7,257 nucleotides of DNA, taken from the NCBI GenBank assembly GCA_002292895.1, contig DBCE01000254.1, positions 1-7,257 of the forward strand, written 5' to 3'. Shown here piece by piece: positions 1-5,335 of the stretch. Under the pieces are notes generated by a model. The model was not told the DNA's origin. It was given only the letters and a program-made list of their open reading frames with translations, and did no database searches. The translations under genes were made by a program, and so were the position numbers. The stretch is from Phycisphaerales bacterium UBA966. Lineage in GTDB: Bacteria > Planctomycetota > Phycisphaerae > Phycisphaerales > SM1A02. How positions within the stretch are numbered: position 1 is the first letter of the stretch; each line of letters opens with the position of its first letter.

Positions 1-128
1 GCCAGCGTTCGGACCCGTCCATCCGTCAAGATCTTGATTCTGCGCCGCGTTCCATCCGGGGCAATGCCAACACAGTCAGCGAAGGTGCCGCCAATATCGA
101 CACCGATACGCCAACCGTCTCCATTCAT
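1..128 (-). CDS. Hydantoinase/5-oxoprolinase A-type subunit, N-terminal fragment (runs off left edge)
   Basis: Only the first 42 codons are visible. They contain G-V-D-I-G-G-T-F-A-D at residues 9-18, the phosphate-binding signature at the start of the HyuA/OxpA family (usually DxGGTFTD). Enzymes of this family use ATP to open hydantoin, 5-oxoproline or related rings, or carboxylate ketones; the substrate cannot be told from this fragment. The start ATG at 128-126 overlaps the TGA stop of the ACT-domain gene upstream (ATGA, 4 bp), so translation is probably coupled and the two proteins are probably made together. No separate ribosome binding site is evident. The family call rests on one motif at the right place at the N terminus, which is distinctive. 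An unrelated actin-like ATPase is less likely. Confidence 0.8.
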   Translation of the reverse strand, partial: MNGDGWRIGVDIGGTFADCVGIAPDGTRRRIKILTDGRVRTL

Positions 129-532
129 ACCACGCTCAAGAGTTTCGTCAGTCGGTCGACATCCGCATCATCTACCCAAATGAGAATTCCCATTTGTCCG
201 CCAGATTCAAATGCATTGACAAACTGGATGTTGATGCCTTCCTGAGAGATGGCATCAAGGGTGCCCACTAAGTCGCCACCGCGGTACGCGCCGGTGATGT
301 GGAAGCATGATTCTTCCCACGTGCCCAATCCGATCTTGGCGGCAAACTCCCGGAATTGCTCGGCATCGGCCGGGATGATGTGGAACCCATCCGCTGAGCG
401 ACCTTCGGTGGGGCCGTAGTAGGAAAGTATCTCTACCTTGGCAGCCCGCAACTGGGCAGTCAAGCGAGCGAGCTCTCCCGCGCGATGCGGGAGCCGGACG
501 ACGAATTCGGTAAGTTGCTGCCAGTGGGACAT
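125..532 (-). CDS. Small tandem ACT-domain protein (putative amino-acid sensor)
   Basis: This 135-residue protein appears to be two ACT domains and nothing else. The first covers about residues 8-70 and opens with FVVRLPHRAGELARLTAQL, a typical ACT beta-strand, P/G turn and helix. The second covers about residues 76-132 and includes the helix DLVGTLDAISQEGINIQFV. ACT domains bind small ligands, usually amino acids, and regulate enzymes. The gene overlaps the downstream HyuA-like gene by ATGA, so it may sense or regulate for that enzyme; this is inference. The ATG at 532 is chosen because the reading frame holds no other start codon before it enters the divergent waaA gene at 592, and ACT homology begins just after it. 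No Shine-Dalgarno sequence precedes it. An extended frame up to 730 exists but would be antisense to waaA and is probably not translated. Confidence 0.75.
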   Translation of the reverse strand: MSHWQQLTEFVVRLPHRAGELARLTAQLRAAKVEILSYYGPTEGRSADGFHIIPADAEQFREFAAKIGLGTWEESCFHITGAYRGGDLVGTLDAISQEGINIQFVNAFESGGQMGILIWVDDADVDRLTKLLSVV

Positions 533-591
533 GTGTGCGCGGATGATATCGACCCACTGCTGAACCGGGTCTGAACCGTATCCTTGCCGGG
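533..591. promoter_or_regulatory. Divergent promoter region between the ACT gene and waaA
   Basis: These 59 bp separate two head-to-head genes, so promoters for both must lie here or inside the genes. A TATCCT hexamer at 579-584 (+) ends 7 nt before the waaA ATG. A TATCAT hexamer at 548-543 (-) ends 10 nt before the ACT-gene ATG. Both resemble -10 elements and would give leaderless or nearly leaderless mRNAs, which fits the absence of Shine-Dalgarno sequences. Neither has a convincing -35 box. The assignments are tentative. Confidence 0.3.
560..578 (+). repeat. Two direct copies of CTGAACCG with an 11-bp period
   Basis: CTGAACCG occurs at 560-567 and again at 571-578, about one helical turn apart, directly upstream of the putative waaA -10 element. 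Tandem half-sites at this spacing are what a dimeric activator or repressor would bind. A 5-bp inverted repeat, GACCC (551-555) with GGGTC (567-571), overlaps it. The repeats are seen; the regulator is unknown. Confidence 0.5.
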
Positions 592-1848
592 ATGCGCCGA
601 CTGCGTGATGCCGCATACATGTTCGCCATGACCGTGACCGCGCCCATTTGGGCGTGGCGGATGCACCGCGCTGGGAAGCTTCGCACCGATTGGGGTGCGC
701 GCTTCGGCCATGGCGCGGCCTTGACCGCACCGGAACGCCGGCGCATCCTGATTCACGCGGTATCGGTTGGGGAGGTCAACGCCATTCGGCAGCTGGTGGA
801 TCGGCTGTCCAACGATCACACCAAGCCAGATATCGTCATCGCCGCCACCACCGACACCGGCTTTGCGCGCGCGCAGGCACTCTTTGGTCATCACACCGTG
901 GTTCGATATCCCTTCGACGCAAGTTGGATGGTGGAGCGCTTCCTTGATCGCGTGCGCCCGGACGTGGTAGCGCTGTGCGAATTGGAAGTGTGGCCGAATT
1001 TCGTTGCAGCATGCGCAGCTCGCCACGTTCCGGTGGTGGTAGTAAACGGGCGACTCTCAGCGCGGAGTTACAGCCGTTACCTCCAGGCTCGTTGGGTGGT
1101 GGCGTCATCGTTTCGATCGCTGCACGCCGTGTTTGCTCAGAACCAAGAGTACGCAGCACGGTTCGTTGGACTGGGCTTGCATGAGAACAGTGCGTTTGTC
1201 ACCGGCACCATGAAGTGGGATACCGCCCAAGTGGCGGACGAAGTTCCTGGCGCTGCCGACTTTGCAGAGGCGATGGGAATCGATCGCTCCAAGCCGCTGG
1301 TTGTTGCTGGATCGACAGCGCCTGAGGAACATCGACTGCTCCGCGAGGCAATTCCAAAGGGCGTGCAATTGCTGTGCGCCCCACGAAAGCCCGAGTGGTT
1401 CGACGCTGCCGCCGCTGAACTGAAGGGTTGTTCGCGCCGATCGGCACGAACGCCTGGAAGCACCACTGGTCTCTTTCTACTGGACACGATCGGCGAACTC
1501 CGCAAGGCGTATTCATTGGCTGATGTGGTGGTCATTGGTCGCACGTTCGGCACGCTGTATGGATCCGATCCCATGGAACCAGCGGCGCTCGGCAAGGCCA
1601 TCATTGCTGGTCCACGCATGCATGACTTCAAGGATTCCGCAGAGGCATTGCAGTTGGCTAATGGCATGGTCCGCATCGATCAATCACAGTTGTTCTCCAC
1701 CATTCGTCGCCTTGTAGACGATCCGAACGAACGTGCGCGGCTCGGCCTCGCTGCCCGTGAAGTGGTGATCGCTCATCAGGGAGCAACCGAACGAACTGCC
1801 GAGGCGCTTCTTTCCATTCTCAGCACTGCAGGCAGTCATCATGCGTGA
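592..1848 (+). CDS. waaA: 3-deoxy-D-manno-octulosonic acid (Kdo) transferase
   Basis: WaaA (KdtA) moves Kdo from CMP-Kdo onto the lipid A precursor at the inner face of the cytoplasmic membrane, the first step of LPS core assembly. The 418-residue length is normal (E. coli about 425). A hydrophobic stretch at about residues 8-22 is the usual membrane anchor, followed by the N-domain motif HAVSVGEV with the likely catalytic Glu61. Further family motifs are ELEVWPN at 130-136, VTGTMKWD at 203-210 and the C-domain block GSDPMEPAALG from 324. In E. coli the equivalent of GSDPMEP reads GGHNPLE, so this nucleotide-sugar-binding loop is a variant, although the Glu and Pro after it are kept. The ATG at 592 gives the standard N terminus; no Shine-Dalgarno is visible. 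It is first in an operon: its TGA overlaps the thiL start by 8 bp. Its presence implies an LPS-bearing outer membrane. Confidence 0.93.
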   Translation: MRRLRDAAYMFAMTVTAPIWAWRMHRAGKLRTDWGARFGHGAALTAPERRRILIHAVSVGEVNAIRQLVDRLSNDHTKPDIVIAATTDTGFARAQALFGHHTVVRYPFDASWMVERFLDRVRPDVVALCELEVWPNFVAACAARHVPVVVVNGRLSARSYSRYLQARWVVASSFRSLHAVFAQNQEYAARFVGLGLHENSAFVTGTMKWDTAQVADEVPGAADFAEAMGIDRSKPLVVAGSTAPEEHRLLREAIPKGVQLLCAPRKPEWFDAAAAELKGCSRRSARTPGSTTGLFLLDTIGELRKAYSLADVVVIGRTFGTLYGSDPMEPAALGKAIIAGPRMHDFKDSAEALQLANGMVRIDQSQLFSTIRRLVDDPNERARLGLAAREVVIAHQGATERTAEALLSILSTAGSHHA

Positions 1849-2758
1849 GTCAGAGCTCATCGCCGAGATTTGTAAGCACAATGCAGAACTTGCGGCGTGC
1901 GGCGGAGCTGAGGTGTTGGTGCCGCCAGGCGATGACATGGCACTGGTGAAACTCGCCGGTCGTCGCGTGTTGGTTGCCGCGGACCAAGTGATTGCTGGTC
2001 GACACTTTGCGCTTGGAACCGCCATGGACTTGGTGGCACGCAAGGCGCTCGCGCGCAACATCAGCGATATTGCCGCAATGGCAGGGGTTCCTGCGTGTGC
2101 CGTGGCAACGGTGGCGCTTCCTGCGTCCATGCCTGACCATGAAGTGCGCGCGCTGTCTGACGGACTGCGCGCTGCCGCCCTCATGTTTCAGTGCCCAGTG
2201 GTTGGTGGTGATATCGGCACGCACGCGGCAGCGGACGGTGCGTTGGTGGTTTCCGTTTCGGTACTTGCAGAACCCGGTCCAACCGGTCGCGTGGTGACCC
2301 GCTCAGGCGCACGTGTGGGCGACCTCCTCTGCGTAACCGGAACGCTTGGTGACGGCTGGCACCCGAACGGATCGGGACGGCACCTCTCCTTCACGCCACG
2401 CGTTGCTGAGGCGCTTGCCTTGGTTGAGGCGCTGGGCGATCGCTTACATGCCATGATCGATATCTCTGACGGTCTCGCCCGCGATGCCGGGCACTTGGCA
2501 ATCGCTTCTGATGTGGCGGTTCGTATTGATGCCGTGCAATTGCCGTGTGCCGATGGAGCAGGGTGGCAAGCCGCTGTCAGTACCGGGGAAGACTATGAAC
2601 TGGCGTTTGCATGCTCGGGCGAGCCGCCCGCATCCGTTGCGGGTACGCCTGTGACGGTGGTCGGGCGCTTCCAAGAGTCGGGCGGAGCGCGCGTCGCGGT
2701 GCGCGTCGGAACTGAAGAACACGACGTTTCGGCCCTTGGCTGGGAACATGGACAATGA
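1841..2758 (+). CDS. thiL: Thiamine-monophosphate kinase
   Basis: ThiL phosphorylates thiamine monophosphate with ATP to give thiamine diphosphate, the last step of cofactor synthesis in the cytoplasm. The 305-residue protein shows the family's motifs in order: PPGDD at 28-32 and DQVIAGRHF at 48-56 (Mg/ATP and substrate site), NISDIAAMAGVP at 73-84, VGGD at 121-124, DISDGL at 207-212 and GEDYEL at 249-254. These belong to the PurM/AIRS-like ATP-binding fold. It is slightly shorter than E. coli ThiL (about 325), with a compact stretch between the VTGTLGDG and DISDGL motifs, but no key motif is missing. The ATG at 1841 lies inside the last codons of waaA (ATGCGTGA), so translation is probably coupled. 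A weak GGCAG precedes it. No thiamine (THI-box) riboswitch is visible upstream, as expected for a gene inside an operon. LPS and thiamine genes share no pathway; co-transcription looks like housekeeping grouping. Confidence 0.95.
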   Translation: MRESELIAEICKHNAELAACGGAEVLVPPGDDMALVKLAGRRVLVAADQVIAGRHFALGTAMDLVARKALARNISDIAAMAGVPACAVATVALPASMPDHEVRALSDGLRAAALMFQCPVVGGDIGTHAAADGALVVSVSVLAEPGPTGRVVTRSGARVGDLLCVTGTLGDGWHPNGSGRHLSFTPRVAEALALVEALGDRLHAMIDISDGLARDAGHLAIASDVAVRIDAVQLPCADGAGWQAAVSTGEDYELAFACSGEPPASVAGTPVTVVGRFQESGGARVAVRVGTEEHDVSALGWEHGQ

Positions 2759-2760
2759 GG
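2757..2760 (+). promoter_or_regulatory. Ribosome binding site deciding the tsaE-yacG start
   Basis: GAGG overlaps the thiL stop codon and ends 8 nt before the ATG at 2769. It favours 2769 over in-frame starts at 2736 (TTG) and 2748 (ATG), which would overlap thiL and have no comparable site. Confidence 0.5.
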
Positions 2761-2768
2761 ATCACGTC

Positions 2769-3398
2769 ATGACCATTGAAATTCGCCGTACTTCCAGCCC
2801 CGAAGAAACCGAACGCATTGCTTCAGCGCTCTCGATGCGCGTTGCGCCGGGAACAGTGATCACGCTGGAAGGCGACCTCGGCGCTGGCAAGACCTGTTTC
2901 GTTCGTGGCTTGGCGCGCGGACTCGGAGCTGATGCCCACGCCATCTCCAGCCCAACGTTTGTCATTGAACATCGGCACCCGTGTGACTCCGGTCTGTTGG
3001 TGCATATTGATGCGTATCGAATCCGTTCATCGGAAGACCTGGCATCGATCGGCTGGGATGAATTGCTTGCACAAGGCGATGCCATCATTGCGGTCGAGTG
3101 GCCGTCGCGTATCGCAGCAGTGTTGCCGGAGGTTCGGATCGACGTGCGCCTGCGCCACGCCGGTGAAGATGTGCGCGAGATAGAGATTGAGTGGGTTCGA
3201 CCAGGCGTTGCGGCTGTCGATTGCCGAACGTGCGGAGCTCCGCTTGGTCAAGGGAGTGACGGCCGGTTCTGCAGCAAGCGTTGCCGATTGGCAGATCTTG
3301 AGCGATGGTTCCGCGGCGACTACTCCATCAGCCGACCGCTCGAAGAAGATGACTTGTCCGGTGGCATCCCACATCGGCGCCCGGATTCCGATCGTTAA
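2769..3398 (+). CDS. tsaE: TsaE (tRNA t6A synthesis ATPase) fused to a YacG-type zinc finger
   Basis: A single uninterrupted frame encodes 209 residues with two normally separate proteins. Residues 1-142 are TsaE, the ATPase that works with TsaB and TsaD to make N6-threonylcarbamoyladenosine at position 37 of ANN-decoding tRNAs. Evidence is the Walker A GDLGAGKT at 35-42, SSPTF at 60-64, HIDAYRI at 79-85 and VEWPSR at 109-114, with a length close to E. coli TsaE (about 153). Residues about 147-209 match YacG, a roughly 65-residue zinc protein that binds GyrB and inhibits DNA gyrase. They carry CRTC at 152-155, FCSKRC at 167-172 (Zn ligands C152, C155, C168, C172), the typical RLADLERW helix at 173-180 and an acidic tail (LEEDD). 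No ATG, GTG or TTG start lies in frame just before the zinc finger, so this is a real fusion rather than two adjacent genes. It is the third gene of the waaA-thiL operon. Confidence 0.9.
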   Translation: MTIEIRRTSSPEETERIASALSMRVAPGTVITLEGDLGAGKTCFVRGLARGLGADAHAISSPTFVIEHRHPCDSGLLVHIDAYRIRSSEDLASIGWDELLAQGDAIIAVEWPSRIAAVLPEVRIDVRLRHAGEDVREIEIEWVRPGVAAVDCRTCGAPLGQGSDGRFCSKRCRLADLERWFRGDYSISRPLEEDDLSGGIPHRRPDSDR

Positions 3399-3874
3399 GG
3401 AGCGCAGTCGATCAGCAGGGTGCGCTTGCGCGCTTGGACCCCGGCAGTTTGGCACAGTTCCAACACCAGTGCATCGATCCGTGGATCGGAGGTCACCGTA
3501 CGGGTTCCGTCCGGATGGCGAATCTCAATCTGTGTGGCAAGCGCTGACTGGCCGTTATGACCACCAGGCGCAAACTCATAACGAACCGAATCTCGAGCGT
3601 GCAAGCGCTCAACCAAGATGCCAGCGTCAACCAGCAACTTCAGGGTTCGGTATGCGGTGGCTTTGGAAACGGTGCGAGCGCGGCGATCCAGAACCGCCAT
3701 CAATGCTTCGGCATCGAAGGGATGTTCAAACCCACTGGCAGCATCCAGGATGTCGGCGCGCTCGGTGGTGTATTTCAGCCCAACGCCACGGAGGTGACGA
3801 CGGAACTGCGCGCACGGCGGAGCCACAATGCGACCCGCGGATGGTGTGGCTGGGGTTGGTTTCCGAGCAGTCAT
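3395..3874 (-). CDS. Fur-family transcriptional regulator lacking the usual metal ligands
   Basis: This 159-residue protein has a convincing Fur-type winged-helix DNA-binding domain. It contains RGVGLKYTTERADIL at 29-43, HPFDAEALMAVL at 51-62 and the recognition helix VSKATAYRTLKLLVDAGIL at 69-87. The C-terminal dimerisation half is recognisable only by pattern. Where Fur proteins have HHHHxxC and CxxCG, this one has GGHNGQSALATQIEI, and no CxxC pair exists; its cysteines are isolated (21, 141, 157). It may respond to something other than a metal, or act constitutively. The ATG at 3874 is chosen because residues before it look unlike any protein domain; a TTG at 3919 would add 15 residues. 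Neither has a good ribosome binding site. A palindrome 36 bp upstream of the ATG may be its own operator. It follows lysC in the same direction but 189 bp away, so it is probably a separate unit. Its target genes are unknown. Confidence 0.8.
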   Translation of the reverse strand: MTARKPTPATPSAGRIVAPPCAQFRRHLRGVGLKYTTERADILDAASGFEHPFDAEALMAVLDRRARTVSKATAYRTLKLLVDAGILVERLHARDSVRYEFAPGGHNGQSALATQIEIRHPDGTRTVTSDPRIDALVLELCQTAGVQARKRTLLIDCAP

Positions 3875-3909
3875 GGTCTGGCCAAACTCCGGGGGAGCCG
3901 TTTCTCGCT

Positions 3910-3919
3910 TTGTCGACAA
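3910..3919. promoter_or_regulatory. Palindrome TTGTCGACAA upstream of the Fur-family gene
   Basis: A perfect 10-bp palindrome lies 36 bp before the fur-like ATG (3874). On the minus strand it falls 6 nt after a CATTAT hexamer (3931-3926) that could be a -10 element in a locally AT-rich stretch, so the palindrome would cover the transcription start. This is the expected place for an autoregulatory operator. It does not match the classical Fur box. The palindrome is seen; its role is inferred. Confidence 0.35.
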
Positions 3920-3963
3920 GGTCCCATAATGGCTGTTACGTTAAATTCCATATCCCAGGAACG

Positions 3964-3995
3964 GCCGAGGGGGGTCCCCTCCGGGGTTTCTCGGC
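3964..3995 (-). terminator. GC-rich hairpin downstream of lysC, possible terminator
   Basis: GCCGAG (3964-3969) pairs with CTCGGC (3990-3995). The 20-nt interior is itself rich in G and C runs (GGGGG, CCCC, GGGG) that can form a nested hairpin. It lies about 70 nt beyond the lysC stop. There is no T-run right after it on the minus strand, so it is not a textbook intrinsic terminator. It could also be a structured element protecting the mRNA 3' end. Confidence 0.35.
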
Positions 3996-4063
3996 TGCGG
4001 CGGCGATTTGGGCGGTTGCCCGTCCGTCAGCCCCGAACCCCGTTCTGTCGGCCCACGCGCCCG

Positions 4064-4585
4064 TCAACGGCGGCCCCGTCCCGTGGACTGCATCGGTGAA
4101 CTGGTGCCGTCACCCGCCGACAATCCGAACGAGTCATGCACCAACTGCAGCCCGCGCTCGCCGTGCTGGCGATCCACGATGCAGCTGATCTTGATCTCAC
4201 TGGTGGTGATGTTGTGAATGGCGATCCCTGCCTCTCCAAGCGCTCGGAACATCCGGCTGGCCACGCCTGAATGACTCTTCATGCCGGTCCCAACCGCACT
4301 GATCTTGGCCAGGCCCACCTCAACGTCAATATCCCCACGCCCCAACTGCCCGATCAGCGCTTGGCAGATGGACTTCACATCCGCAATGTCCCCATGCTCC
4401 ACGGTGAAGGCGATGGTCGTGGTGTCGCCAAACTCCGTCTGCACGATGTCATCCACGCTGATGTTCGCTGTAGAGATCGGTTCAAAGATCTGTGCCTGAA
4501 TGCCCGGGGTTCGCGGCAACGCCTTGAGACTGATGCGCCCAAGGTCTTGCTTGAGTGCGCAACCAACAACAACAATGTCTTCCAT
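4064..4585 (-). CDS. lysC: Probable aspartate kinase beta subunit from an internal in-frame start in lysC
   Basis: Within lysC, GAGGAG at 4597-4592 stands 6 nt before an in-frame ATG at 4585. This is a near-ideal ribosome binding site and the strongest in the window, much better than that of the full-length start. The product would be 173 residues (MEDIVVVGCALKQDLG...), consisting of just the two ACT domains. Bacillus subtilis and Corynebacterium glutamicum lysC are known to make such an ACT-only beta subunit from an internal start at about this point, giving an alpha2beta2 enzyme whose ACT interface binds the inhibitors. The length here is close to the corynebacterial beta subunit (about 172). 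GAGGAG also encodes Glu-Glu, so chance cannot be excluded. Confidence 0.55.
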   Translation of the reverse strand: MEDIVVVGCALKQDLGRISLKALPRTPGIQAQIFEPISTANISVDDIVQTEFGDTTTIAFTVEHGDIADVKSICQALIGQLGRGDIDVEVGLAKISAVGTGMKSHSGVASRMFRALGEAGIAIHNITTSEIKISCIVDRQHGERGLQLVHDSFGLSAGDGTSSPMQSTGRGRR

Positions 4586-5335
4586 GATCTGCTCCTCGGG
4601 CACAATCAGCGTGCCCAAATCCGGCTTCTGGCTATGACGAACATGAATCGGAACGCTGAACTTTTCGCCAAACAACACGGCGCGCGGGTGCATGACCGCT
4701 GCACCCATGGACGCTAGTTCCAGCATCTCTTCATAACTGATGTGTCGCAGCTTGCTGGCGTTGGGTACCAACCGTGGATCAGCGGTATAGACGCCGTCAA
4801 CATCCGTGAATATCTCGCAGATGCCTCCATCCGCTGCAACATCAAGAGCAGCTGCAAGCGCCACCGCGGTGGTGTCGCTGCCACCACGGCCAAGCGTGGT
4901 GATATCACCGTTTGGGGAAATTCCTTGGAATCCGCAGACAACCGGCACCGCGCCAGAGTCCAGGATGCGCTGCAGTTGCTTGCGATCGATCTGCGAGATC
5001 CGCGCCTTGCGATGCGCGGCATCAGTATCAATGCCTGCCTGCGCTCCGGTCAGACTCACCGCATCACAACCGAGCGTGTGCAGCGCCATGGCCATGAGTG
5101 CCACGGAGATCTGTTCGCCAGTAGCCATCAACATGTCCATCTCACGCGGACTGGGCGCGCCAGAGATTTGCTCAGCAAGACCGATCAACTGGTCGGTTGT
5201 ATGGCCCATCGCGCTGACCACCACCACGACACGGTTGCCGGCGTTGCGTGCTTCAACAATGCGTGCAGCACAACGCATGATCCGTTGCGGATCTGCGACG
5301 CTGGTTCCGCCAAATTTTTGGACGATCGTTGGCAT
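4064..5335 (-). CDS. lysC: Aspartate kinase (aspartokinase), alpha subunit
   Basis: LysC phosphorylates L-aspartate with ATP, the first committed step to lysine, threonine, methionine and, in many bacteria, diaminopimelate. The 423-residue protein has the kinase domain with KFGGTS at 7-12, MDMLMATGEQ at 66-75, GRGGSDTT at 149-156 and FTDVDGVYTADPR at 176-188. Two C-terminal ACT domains follow at about 254-325 and 338-410, the second containing TTSEIKIS, the usual effector-binding segment; feedback inhibition by lysine and/or threonine is expected. The architecture is the monofunctional Bacillus/Corynebacterium type with no homoserine dehydrogenase fused. A short insertion (around residues 165-172) precedes the CEIFTDVDG motif. 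The ATG at 5335 gives the standard MxxIVQKFGG start; an ATG at 5350 would add five residues, and neither has a strong ribosome binding site. An internal start at 4585 probably yields a beta subunit. Confidence 0.96.
   Translation of the reverse strand: MPTIVQKFGGTSVADPQRIMRCAARIVEARNAGNRVVVVVSAMGHTTDQLIGLAEQISGAPSPREMDMLMATGEQISVALMAMALHTLGCDAVSLTGAQAGIDTDAAHRKARISQIDRKQLQRILDSGAVPVVCGFQGISPNGDITTLGRGGSDTTAVALAAALDVAADGGICEIFTDVDGVYTADPRLVPNASKLRHISYEEMLELASMGAAVMHPRAVLFGEKFSVPIHVRHSQKPDLGTLIVPEEQIMEDIVVVGCALKQDLGRISLKALPRTPGIQAQIFEPISTANISVDDIVQTEFGDTTTIAFTVEHGDIADVKSICQALIGQLGRGDIDVEVGLAKISAVGTGMKSHSGVASRMFRALGEAGIAIHNITTSEIKISCIVDRQHGERGLQLVHDSFGLSAGDGTSSPMQSTGRGRR
4592..4597 (-). promoter_or_regulatory. 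Strong internal ribosome binding site in lysC
   Basis: GAGGAG on the minus strand, 6 nt upstream of the in-frame ATG at 4585, positioned to start translation of the ACT-only beta subunit. Confidence 0.55.

Larger units (their letters stand above)
3875..4063 (-). other. Intergenic region between lysC and the Fur-family gene
   Basis: These 189 bp hold no convincing gene. From the lysC side they contain a small GGGC-GGTT-GCCC hairpin near 4010-4021, a larger GC-rich hairpin (3964-3995), an AT-rich patch at about 3921-3955 that probably contains the fur-like promoter, and the palindrome at 3910-3919. Confidence 0.6.

Noticed and set aside
125..730. Longer form of the ACT-domain gene starting at 730
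   Set aside because: The extra 66 residues lie antisense to the waaA N terminus, are Arg/Ser-rich and non-domain-like; ACT homology starts right after the ATG at 532.
3187..4188. Long plus-strand open frame (333 codons) opposite the fur-like gene and the lysC end
   Set aside because: It is antisense to two genes with clear domains, starts inside tsaE-yacG, and its translation shows low-complexity, Arg/Pro-rich sequence with no domain. High GC explains the open frame.
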